Shown here: positions 1 to 4,977 of the stretch, piece by piece
Layout: each line of letters begins with the position of its first letter
How positions within the stretch are numbered: the first letter of the stretch is position 1
From: Treponema sp.
GTDB lineage: Bacteria > Spirochaetota > Spirochaetia > Treponematales > Breznakiellaceae
Assembly: GCA_031283505.1 (NCBI GenBank)
Contig: JAITBO010000164.1
Coordinates: 1 to 5,052 of the forward strand
DNA: 5,052 nucleotides
Reading direction: 5' to 3'
Translations under genes and position numbers: made by a program
Notes under the pieces: generated by a model
Seen by the model: only the letters and a program-made list of their open reading frames with translations
Database searches by the model: none
What the model was told of the DNA's origin: nothing

Positions 1-147
1 CACTCCGTTGAGCAGATGAAACAAACAGAGCGTCATTAAATCTGCGGGCGTTTTGATTTCACGCACACGCTTTATAATCCCGAGTTCGGTACATTTCCGC
101 TCGTAATCCTTTCCGAGCAGTGGCAGTAACTGGGCTATTGACGGCAT
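1..147 (-). CDS. IS4-like transposase, N-terminal fragment (cut by window edge)
   Basis: An open frame of 49 codons begins with ATG at 147 and runs off the left edge, so only the N-terminus is visible. It starts MPSIAQLLPLLGKDYERKC and continues with a basic stretch (IIKRVREIK) and a hydrophobic LMTLCLFHLLNGV segment. That pattern resembles the N-terminal domain of IS4-type DDE transposases as I recall them from treponemes; the DDE catalytic residues would lie outside the window, so the family call is tentative. The start is well supported: a GGAGGT Shine-Dalgarno site at 155-160 lies 7 nt upstream, and a near-consensus promoter lies at 174-202. The gene points away from the metNI-recG block, which suggests that the right-hand end of an insertion sequence falls somewhere between about 205 and 260. 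Confidence 0.6.
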   Translation of the reverse strand, partial: MPSIAQLLPLLGKDYERKCTELGIIKRVREIKTPADLMTLCLFHLLNGV

Positions 148-173
148 ATTACAAACCTCCGGTATTTTTTTAC

Positions 174-202
174 AGTATATCATTAAACCGATAGTTTGTC
201 AA
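174..202 (-). promoter_or_regulatory. Sigma70-type promoter of the left transposase gene
   Basis: On the minus strand, a perfect -35 hexamer TTGACA (197-202) is followed by a 17-bp spacer and the -10 hexamer TATACT (174-179), five of six matches to consensus. Transcription would start near 167 and give a roughly 20-nt leader containing the GGAGGT ribosome binding site. This is the best promoter match in the window and fits the transposase start at 147. Confidence 0.75.
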
Positions 203-222
203 ATATAAGTTAGTGCATATAG

Positions 223-240
223 GACATCCTCCCCAATGTC
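223..240. repeat. Short inverted repeat, possible insertion-sequence end
   Basis: The arms GACAT (223-227) and ATGTC (236-240) flank an 8-nt centre CCTCCCCA. The position, about 75-95 bp upstream of the left transposase start and at the change from AT-rich to GC-rich sequence, is where an insertion-sequence terminus would be expected. The other terminus is outside the window, so no matching terminal repeat or target duplication can be tested. The arms are short enough to occur by chance. Confidence 0.2.
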
Positions 241-260
241 AATGGCGCAAACACCAATAA

Positions 261-310
261 CACCCTGCGGGTGGTAAACGGGGCCTTGCAATAAAAGGGG
301 TCCGCAGGGG
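261..310. repeat. Mutually exclusive stem-loops with a GGGGCCTT direct repeat nearby
   Basis: CACCC-TGC-GGGTG (261-273) can form a tight local hairpin. The overlapping segment CCCTGCGG (263-270) is also a perfect 8-bp complement of CCGCAGGG at 302-309, so the two pairings compete. The octamer GGGGCCTT occurs twice, at 280-287 and 307-314, the second copy overlapping the distal arm. The strand of action is unknown. It could be an extended 5' part of the Flavo-1-like element that follows at 331, part of a dispersed repeat, or incidental GC-rich pairing. Confidence 0.4.
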
Positions 311-330
311 CCTTACTTTTTCACTGATTG

Positions 331-420
331 ACGCGCAAGGGATAGAGTGGAAATCCTTTTGGCGTAGCCAAAAGATTGGAGCGAATAGCCCGGTCCCCGC
401 CGCAGGCGGGGATGCGCCCA
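331..420 (+). ncRNA. Flavo-1-like structured RNA element
   Basis: On the plus strand this segment folds into a compact multibranch structure. A closing stem pairs GCGCA (333-337) with TGCGC (413-417). Inside it, GGG (339-341) can pair with CCC (389-391). A long hairpin pairs CTTTTGGC (356-363) with GCCAAAAG (367-374) over a GTA loop and extends by AAT/ATT across one bulged C. A second hairpin pairs TCCCCGCC (394-401) with GGCGGGGA (405-412) over a GCA loop. The order GGGATAGAGTGGAAATCCTTTT, hairpin, AAAAGATTGGAGCGAATAGCCCGG closely follows my memory of the Flavo-1 motif (GATGGAAGCGG.ATCCTTTT ... AAAAGAT..AGCGGATAGC), which is found mostly in flavobacteria and in some Spirochaetota. The Flavo-1 function is unknown. 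The element converges on metI and lies beside an insertion-sequence end. The structure is seen directly; the family name is from memory. Confidence 0.65.
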
Positions 421-441
421 TCTCCGTATCGTTCCCTTACA

Positions 442-464
442 GCACAGGCCGCAAAGCCTGATGC
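442..464 (-). terminator. Hairpin downstream of metI, weak terminator candidate
   Basis: CAGGC (445-449) pairs with GCCTG (456-460) over a six-base loop, and the stem extends by GCA/TGC (442-444 with 462-464) across one bulged A. It begins 17 nt past the metI stop, the right place for the end of the metNI transcript. There is no U-run on the minus-strand transcript after it, so it is not a classical intrinsic terminator. It may instead protect the 3' end of the mRNA. Confidence 0.35.
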
Positions 465-481
465 ACCCGGATTCTTATGAC

Positions 482-1165
482 TTACCGGCTGGCCCAAAGA
501 CGGCGGCTGAGGGCGGTCCCCAGAAGCTGCACGCCTTCCACCAGGAGCAGGATGATGACCACCGCTCCCAGGGTTATGTCCATGCGGAACCGGTAGTAGC
601 CGTAATTTATCGCCAGGGTCCCAAGGCCTCCGCCGCCTATGGCCCCCGCCATGGCGGAATAGCCGATAAGGTTGATGATCGTCAGGGCCAGGGCCGATAC
701 CAGGGATGGCAGGGCTTCCGGGATCAACACCTTGCGGACGATCTGGAAATTGGTGGACCCCATGGCTTTGGCCGCAGTGATCACCCCGGCGTCCACTTCC
801 TGTAGGGCGGATTCCGTGACCCGGGCCACGAAAGGGGCCGCAGCTATGGCCAAGGGGATGATGGCTGCCGTAGGGCCTATGCTGGTTCCCGCGATGAGCC
901 GGGCCAGGGGGATGAGCAACACCATCAGGATAATGAAGGGTAGGGAACGGAAAAGGTTCACGATTCGGGACAGGACGGTGTAGGCCAGCCGCCGGGGGGT
1001 CAGACCTGCGGGAGACGCGCAGTACAGGTAGGTTCCCAGAGGGAAGCCCAGGATACAGGCGAACAGGGTGGCCGCCAGGGTCATATAGATGGTTTCCAGG
1101 GTCGGCTGGGGAAGCAGCCTGAGGATTTCCTGTATACGGCTAGCAGTTTGTTGCACTTCGTGCAT
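482..1165 (-). CDS. metI: MetI-type methionine ABC transporter permease
   Basis: This 227-residue protein is the inner-membrane channel subunit of a MetNI(Q) importer for methionine, working as a dimer with two MetN ATPases. About five membrane helices are visible (roughly residues 22-48, 63-88, 96-116, 152-173 and 196-220). The cytoplasmic EAA loop, which docks onto the ATPase, is seen as EVDAGVITAAKAMGSTNF (123-140). The C-terminal half carries the MetI-like signature YSAMAGAIGGGGLG (169-182) followed by YGYYRF (188-193). Length is close to the usual 217 or so, with a slightly longer N-terminus. The ATG at 1165 is supported by GGAGG at 1170-1174, 4 nt upstream. metN lies 128 bp upstream on the same strand, an unusually long gap for partners of one complex, and that gap contains strong inverted repeats. 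No metQ lipoprotein gene follows; in Treponema pallidum the proposed metQ is also unlinked. Related permeases for other substrates cannot be fully excluded, but the signature favours methionine. Confidence 0.92.
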   Translation of the reverse strand: MHEVQQTASRIQEILRLLPQPTLETIYMTLAATLFACILGFPLGTYLYCASPAGLTPRRLAYTVLSRIVNLFRSLPFIILMVLLIPLARLIAGTSIGPTAAIIPLAIAAAPFVARVTESALQEVDAGVITAAKAMGSTNFQIVRKVLIPEALPSLVSALALTIINLIGYSAMAGAIGGGGLGTLAINYGYYRFRMDITLGAVVIILLLVEGVQLLGTALSRRLWASR

Positions 1166-1174
1166 AAAACCTCC

Positions 1175-1199
1175 AAAAATCGCCGATCAGGCGGTTTTT
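1175..1199. promoter_or_regulatory. Terminator-like hairpin abutting the metI ribosome binding site
   Basis: AAAAATCGCC (1175-1184) pairs with GGCGGTTTTT (1190-1199) over a five-base loop. On the plus strand this is a ten-pair stem with one G-U wobble. On the minus strand, the metI direction, the wobble becomes a C-A mismatch, leaving CGCC/GGCG plus five A-U pairs, with the U-run ending right at the GGAGG site of metI. In that direction it could act as a weak terminator or attenuator, or could occlude the ribosome binding site region; on the plus strand it would look like a bidirectional terminator. The structure is visible; the function is inferred. Confidence 0.45.
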
Positions 1200-1217
1200 T
1201 ACCTTGCAAACTGCGTA

Positions 1218-1295
1218 AGGAGCCCATTTATCGTGGTTTTTGTGCTTTTTTTCGCTGAAAAAAGACACAAAAACCAACAAGTACAACAGGCTCCT
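1218..1295. repeat. Nested inverted repeat in the metN-metI gap
   Basis: An outer pair of perfect 7-bp arms, AGGAGCC (1218-1224) and GGCTCCT (1289-1295), encloses a long inner hairpin. The inner arms are TGGTTTTTGTG (1234-1244) and CACAAAAACCA (1266-1276), a perfect 11 bp. They continue, after a small internal loop, with TTTTTTC (1247-1253) against GAAAAAA (1257-1263) around a GCT loop. The outer arm at 1289-1295 overlaps the metN stop codon (1294-1296). A transcript through here would form an extended stem of about 18 pairs plus an outer clamp. It might set the metN:metI ratio by processing, stabilisation or partial termination, or be a small dispersed palindromic element. Confidence 0.75.
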
Positions 1296-2013
1296 AGGCA
1301 TAGACTAACTCCCGTGCGGCGGCTGTTTTGGGGTCTTTGAATACCTCGTCCACCGTTCCTTGTTCCACGATTCGCCCTTCATCCAGAACCGCCACTTCCT
1401 CGCAGACCGCCCGGATGACTTCCATCTGATGGGTGATGAGGGCCACGGTGATCCCCAGCCGGTCGTGAAGTTCCCGAATCAGGGTGAGGATGGAACGGGT
1501 GGTTTGGGGGTCCAGGGCGCTCGTGGCCTCGTCGCAGAAGAGGACCTCGGGATTGGCGGCCAGGGCGCGGGCTATAGCGACCCGCTGTTTCTGGCCGCCG
1601 GAAAGCTCCTTGAGCCGGGCCTTCCGCTTGTCCGTGATGCCCGTTATTTCCAGAAGTTCGTCAACCCGTTCGTGTATATGCTTCTTGTGGAAACCCGCGA
1701 TTTCCAGGGGATAGCTGATGTTCCCCTCCACGTTTCGGGATCCCAGAAGGTTGAAATTCTGAAAAATCATCCCCATTTTCCTCCGCCTCATCAAAATTTC
1801 TCTTCCCCTGAGAGTGTCCACCCGTTCATCGTTATAGTAGATCTCCCCCTGATCCGGCGGTTCCAGGAGGCTCATGATGCGTAGCAAGGTCGATTTTCCG
1901 GCCCCGCTTTTTCCGATGATGCCGTAGATGCTGCCGGCGGGGATATGGATATCCACGTCCCTTAGGGCGTTTACGGCGGCGTACTGCTTCGATATTCCCT
2001 TGAGGGTTATCAT
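1294..2013 (-). CDS. metN: MetN-type ABC transporter ATPase, short form without NIL domain
   Basis: This 239-residue cytoplasmic ATPase would drive methionine uptake through the MetI permease encoded next. All ABC motifs are present: A-loop Y11, Walker A GKSGAGKST (34-42), Q-loop Q85 (IFQNFNLL), signature LSGGQ (137-141), Walker B LFCDEATSALD (158-168, catalytic E162) and H-loop H195. The sequence around the Q-loop and DEATSALDPQTT is typical of the MetN/polar amino acid group. E. coli MetN is about 343 residues because it carries a C-terminal NIL (ACT-like) domain that binds methionine and shuts down transport. Here the protein ends at ELVYA, just after the nucleotide-binding domain, and no NIL remnant is visible in the following gap. 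The ATG at 2013 has GAGG at 2021-2024, 7 nt upstream. A candidate promoter (2053-2081) lies in the 70-bp gap after recG. Identity as MetN rests on the MetI partner; as an isolated ATPase the substrate would be less certain. Confidence 0.88.
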   Translation of the reverse strand: MITLKGISKQYAAVNALRDVDIHIPAGSIYGIIGKSGAGKSTLLRIMSLLEPPDQGEIYYNDERVDTLRGREILMRRRKMGMIFQNFNLLGSRNVEGNISYPLEIAGFHKKHIHERVDELLEITGITDKRKARLKELSGGQKQRVAIARALAANPEVLFCDEATSALDPQTTRSILTLIRELHDRLGITVALITHQMEVIRAVCEEVAVLDEGRIVEQGTVDEVFKDPKTAAARELVYA

Positions 2014-2075
2014 CTCCGGTCCTCATATAGCATATAAATTCTATAGGAATACATAGTATTATTCTCTTTCTTCAT
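2010..2075 (-). CDS. Candidate 21-residue leader ORF overlapping the metN start
   Basis: In the recG-metN gap a frame opens with ATG at 2075 and encodes MKKENNTMYSYRIYMLYEDR plus a final R, then stops at TGA. That stop overlaps the metN start codon as ATGA (2013-2010). A GAGG site sits 6 nt upstream of the ATG, within the sequence around the recG stop codon. The peptide has three methionines at a seven-residue spacing and four tyrosines; it looks like neither a membrane peptide nor a known family. It could couple translation from a recG read-through mRNA into metN or serve as a leader peptide. If the promoter at 2053-2081 is the main one, the transcript would start inside this ORF and it would not be made from that mRNA. 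It may be chance. Confidence 0.27.
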   Translation of the reverse strand: MKKENNTMYSYRIYMLYEDRR

Positions 2076-2081
2076 CGTCAA
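2053..2081 (-). promoter_or_regulatory. Candidate sigma70-type promoter for metNI
   Basis: On the minus strand, TTGACG (2076-2081, five of six matches to the -35 consensus) is followed by a 17-bp A-rich spacer and TACTAT (2053-2058, four of six). Transcription would begin near 2046 and leave a leader of about 33 nt before the metN ATG. The -35 box lies directly beyond the recG stop codon. No terminator-like hairpin separates recG from metN, so read-through from recG is also possible. Confidence 0.55.
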
Positions 2082-2083
2082 CC

Positions 2084-4261
2084 TCACATAACTACCTGGG
2101 AGAAAGGCGGCGCCCGTTCCAGCGTCTCGGCAACCCGGCGGTGTTCCGGGGCCAAAAGTCCCGGATCGGCTTCCAGCATGGCAAAGGCGTCGGCCCGGAC
2201 CCGGGCAAGTTCCCCGGCGTCACGGACGAGATCGGCTATCCCCAGGGTCAAGTAACCCGACTGCTCCACACCGGCAATCTGGCCGGGTCCCCGGAGTTTC
2301 AGGTCCTCCTCGGCGATGACAAAACCGTCCGAGTTTTCCAGCATCACCTTGAGCCGGGCCTTCCCGTCTTCGGTAAGGCCGTCTCCCTCCGGCCCTTCGT
2401 CGGAATAGACCAAAAAACAGTAGGACTGTTCCCCACCCCGGCCTACCCTGCCCCGAAGCTGATGCAGGGCGGAAAGACCGAACCGTTCGGCGTGTTCTAC
2501 CACCATGCAGACGGCGTTGGGCACGTCTACCCCCACTTCCACCACGCTGGTCGCCACAAGGACCTGTACCTCTCCCCGGCGGAAGGCTTCCATGGTCTTG
2601 CGTTTCTCCTCCTCGTCCAGCCGGGAATGGACCAGGGCCGTCCTGTACCGGGGAAAGACCGTTGCCGCCAGGCGTTCCGCCATTGACTCGGCGTCCTTGA
2701 GGTCCCGGTTGTCCGCCGCCTCTATGAGGGGGTACACGAAGTAGGCCTGCCGCCCGGCAGCCAGTTTCCGGCCCACAAAATCGTAGACTTTCCCCTCGTT
2801 GGACTCCCTGGCCAGGTGGGTTTCGATGGGCTTGCGTCCCGGCGGCAGATCCCGAATCACCGACACGTCCAGGTCCCCGAACACCGTAAGGGCCAGGGTC
2901 CTGGGTATGGGGGTGGCGCTCATCATGAGGAGGTCCGGCGTTCCCGGCGATACAAGCGAAGAATGTCCTTTCGCCATGATAGCCTGCCGCTGGGTCACCC
3001 CGAACCGGTGCTGTTCATCCACTACCACAAGCCGCAAGTTTCTGTATATCACATCCCGCGAAAAAAGTGCATGGGTCCCGACCACTATGTCTATATCCCC
3101 GGCGGCAAGGCTCTTGAGAAGCGGCATCCTCCCCGCCGTCTTGATATTCCCCGTGAGAAAGGCGATGCGGACCCCCAGAGGTTCCAGAAGCGCCGCCGCG
3201 TTTTCAGCGTGCTGCCGGGCAAGGAGTTCCGTAGGGGCCATAAGCGCCGCCTGCCCCCCGGCTTCGACAGCCCGGAGAGCCGCCAAAAACGAAACCAGGG
3301 TTTTTCCGGAACCTACGTCTCCCTGGAGGAGCCGGGCCATGGGAAAGGGCCCGTCCATGTCCCGGTTGATTTCCGCTGCGGCCTCTTCCTGACCGGGGGT
3401 AAGATTGAAGGGCAGGCGTTCCAAAAGACGCCGCCGGAGGGAACCCGGCGTCCCGGAAACGCCGGAACCGTAATCGCGCTGTCCCTGAATTTCACCGGGC
3501 CCAGCGGCGTCCCTCCGTATGGACCGGCGTTCCAGAGCTCGTTTTCCCACCAGCACTTCCAGGTAGAACAACTCCTCGTAGATGAGGGTCTTCCGGGCAA
3601 GGTCAAGTTCCTCCATGGAGGCGGGGAAGTGTATGGCCCGTATTGCCTGAGCCTTGGGAAGAAGCCCGTCGCGGCGAATGATGGCCTCGGGAAGCTCATT
3701 TTCCAGGGGTGGGGCGTACTGGGACAGGGCCGTCTTGATAAGTTTTCTGAGCAGTCCCTGGGTAAGTCCCGCGCTGAGGGGGTAGACCGGAAGGATACGG
3801 CCAAAAAGATGACCTGCCCTGGCGGCGGTTTCCGCTTCTATAGCGCCGCCGCTGTCAAGGGGTTCCACCTCAAAAACCGTGGACTGGATTTCGCCATATT
3901 TATAGAAAAAACGGCCCCAAAGCCTGAATTGTTTGCCCACGGTAAGCTGTTTTTCCAAGAAGGGGCGGTTAAAACAGACCAGAACCGCCCTGGCGCTTGA
4001 GTCTTCCACATATACCTTGAGGGTTTTCATTCTACCGAAACCGAACCAGTCGTGGGCCAGGATCCGGACCACGGTACAGACAGCGGGATACCGCCGGAAA
4101 TCCGCCAGGGGTACGGCAACGCTCCGGTCTTCCCAGTCCCTTGGATAACGGCAGAGAAGGGTTCCTACGCTGATGACGCCTGCATGGGCAAGGGTCCGGA
4201 TCGTCGCGGGACCGGCGCCTTTGATGTGGTCCGGCGATACGGTCAGTTCCCGGAGAAACAT
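2084..4261 (-). CDS. recG: ATP-dependent DNA helicase RecG
   Basis: RecG is a double-stranded DNA translocase that regresses stalled replication forks and migrates branched structures such as Holliday junctions. The 725-residue protein is slightly longer than E. coli RecG (693). In order: an N-terminal helix-hairpin-like start (IKGAGPATIRTLAHAGV, about 13-29) and RYPRDWEDRS (38-47); the OB-fold wedge domain (about 58-135); a linker rich in charged and small residues (about 245-278) that may account for some of the extra length; helicase domain 1 with Walker A GDVGSGKT (314-321), DEQH box (415-418) and SATPIPRT (448-455); helicase domain 2 with ATSVVEVGVDVP (570-581) and the arginine-finger motif RGRVGRGG (603-610); and the C-terminal TRG-like segment LRGPGQIAGVEQSG (656-669), where most RecG proteins have E after RGPG. 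The ATG at 4261 is 18 bp after the yggT stop and has only a weak GGAA site at 4267-4270, so translational coupling to yggT is likely. No frameshift is seen. Confidence 0.97.
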   Translation of the reverse strand: MFLRELTVSPDHIKGAGPATIRTLAHAGVISVGTLLCRYPRDWEDRSVAVPLADFRRYPAVCTVVRILAHDWFGFGRMKTLKVYVEDSSARAVLVCFNRPFLEKQLTVGKQFRLWGRFFYKYGEIQSTVFEVEPLDSGGAIEAETAARAGHLFGRILPVYPLSAGLTQGLLRKLIKTALSQYAPPLENELPEAIIRRDGLLPKAQAIRAIHFPASMEELDLARKTLIYEELFYLEVLVGKRALERRSIRRDAAGPGEIQGQRDYGSGVSGTPGSLRRRLLERLPFNLTPGQEEAAAEINRDMDGPFPMARLLQGDVGSGKTLVSFLAALRAVEAGGQAALMAPTELLARQHAENAAALLEPLGVRIAFLTGNIKTAGRMPLLKSLAAGDIDIVVGTHALFSRDVIYRNLRLVVVDEQHRFGVTQRQAIMAKGHSSLVSPGTPDLLMMSATPIPRTLALTVFGDLDVSVIRDLPPGRKPIETHLARESNEGKVYDFVGRKLAAGRQAYFVYPLIEAADNRDLKDAESMAERLAATVFPRYRTALVHSRLDEEEKRKTMEAFRRGEVQVLVATSVVEVGVDVPNAVCMVVEHAERFGLSALHQLRGRVGRGGEQSYCFLVYSDEGPEGDGLTEDGKARLKVMLENSDGFVIAEEDLKLRGPGQIAGVEQSGYLTLGIADLVRDAGELARVRADAFAMLEADPGLLAPEHRRVAETLERAPPFSQVVM

Positions 4262-4279
4262 GGCGGTTCCACAGCGCTG

Positions 4280-4864
4280 TTACAGGGAGGAACGGCTCAA
4301 AACCCCGATCAGCAGGCGCACAAGAAACCCAAGGCCCAGGCGCAGAACCAGGAGAACCGCTATGGAAACGATAAGTCCGGTCAGGTAATTGACCAGCCGG
4401 TTACGGAAGATGATCCGGTTGATGCGGTACAATACCGGCTGGGACAAAGTGTCAATGATCCCCCAGAAGGAACGGTATACATCCCGGTTGGCAAGGTAGG
4501 CGATAAGCCTGAGTACCAGGATGATGATGAAGAAGCCGATGATGAAAGACGCCGCAGACCAGACAACGGAAACCACCATGGCCAGGATTATCCCCAGGGT
4601 AATGCGCCCGTACAGTCCCAGGGTCCCAAACACATTATTCGCCATGGACAGGACCGTCAGGGCAAGAATGGGAGAAAGGTCCAGCATACCAAAGCGCAGG
4701 GGAAAACGGCGGAACCAGTTAAGGTAGGGATCGGTGATCTGGCACAGGAGGTCCACAGGCGTTCCATACCGGACCCCGCTGAACCATGTCAGCATGATTC
4801 TGACAAAAATGAGGAGCATATACAGGCTTGTAAGCCCTCCCAGAATGTTCATGAAGGCTCGCAT
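4280..4864 (-). CDS. YggT family integral membrane protein
   Basis: The protein has 194 residues if read from the ATG at 4864 and consists of two YggT (DUF/Pfam YGGT) repeats, each a pair of membrane segments. Repeat 1 shows LYMLLIFVRIMLTWF (14-28), TDPYLNWFRR (44-53) and DLSPILAL (62-69), the hallmark of the family. Repeat 2 is more diverged, with SQPVLYRINRIIF (141-153) and a hydrophobic tail segment (about 160-187). Between them is a long hydrophobic stretch (about 88-125). The role of YggT proteins is poorly defined; links to osmotic tolerance and cell division or membrane organisation have been proposed in other bacteria. No Shine-Dalgarno site precedes 4864 or the alternative ATG at 4852 (MNILGG, the more usual family start). 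In-frame starts further up (ATG at 4918, TTG at 4939) would add a non-hydrophobic N-terminus of up to 25 residues that resembles nothing in the family and would run toward the neighbouring transposase, so I reject them. recG follows 18 bp downstream. Confidence 0.85.
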   Translation of the reverse strand: MRAFMNILGGLTSLYMLLIFVRIMLTWFSGVRYGTPVDLLCQITDPYLNWFRRFPLRFGMLDLSPILALTVLSMANNVFGTLGLYGRITLGIILAMVVSVVWSAASFIIGFFIIILVLRLIAYLANRDVYRSFWGIIDTLSQPVLYRINRIIFRNRLVNYLTGLIVSIAVLLVLRLGLGFLVRLLIGVLSRSSL

Positions 4865-4977
4865 ATAATTAACTTTAACAGATTTTTCGGGGTAAGTCGA
4901 GTACGCGCGTTGCCTCATTGAAAAAGTAACCCAAATCAAGGCAGACTATCCGAAGCTAATAGTTCCCGAAGGTCAAA

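Larger units (their letters stand above)
148..481. other. Gene-free but structured region between transposase and metI
   Basis: These 334 bases hold no ORF that I accept as a gene. They contain the transposase promoter and ribosome binding site (155-202), a short inverted repeat GACAT/ATGTC at 223-240 that might be near an insertion-sequence terminus, overlapping stem-loops at 261-310, the Flavo-1-like RNA element at 331-420, and a hairpin at 442-464 just past the metI stop. The stretch to about 220 is AT-rich, and from about 260 it becomes GC-rich, which would fit an insertion-sequence boundary in between. Confidence 0.6.

Noticed and set aside
239..421. 60-codon minus-strand ORF (starts MGASPPAAG) across the structured region
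   Set aside because: It lies exactly over the Flavo-1-like element and the upstream stem-loops on the opposite strand, has no ribosome site, and its composition follows the hairpin arms. It is a likely source of spurious hypothetical proteins wherever this repeat occurs.
1360..1884. 174-codon plus-strand ORF antisense to metN
   Set aside because: It is the mirror of the metN coding frame with no recognisable motif or ribosome site.
2014..2083. Intrinsic terminator after recG
   Set aside because: I looked for a GC-rich stem followed by a U-run in the 70-bp gap and found none, so recG and metN may be partly co-transcribed.
1166..2083. SAM riboswitch or T-box controlling metNI
   Set aside because: The gap upstream of metN is only 70 bp and AT-rich, too short and without the conserved cores. 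The metN-metI gap shows simple inverted repeats rather than a known methionine-responsive riboswitch fold.
2816..4000. 394-codon plus-strand ORF antisense to recG
   Set aside because: The long open frame is a by-product of GC-rich codon use in recG. The translation is basic, low in hydrophobic order, has no family motif, and the sense strand encodes an unmistakable RecG.
4052..4921. 289-codon plus-strand ORF antisense to yggT and the recG start
   Set aside because: The product is extremely rich in Q, D, P and G with no domain, as expected of the complement of a hydrophobic membrane protein gene. It spans two genes on the other strand.
4865..4939. 25-residue N-terminal extension of YggT from the TTG at 4939
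   Set aside because: The added residues are unlike any YggT N-terminus and lack a ribosome site. The family normally begins close to the first membrane segment, matching 4864 or 4852.
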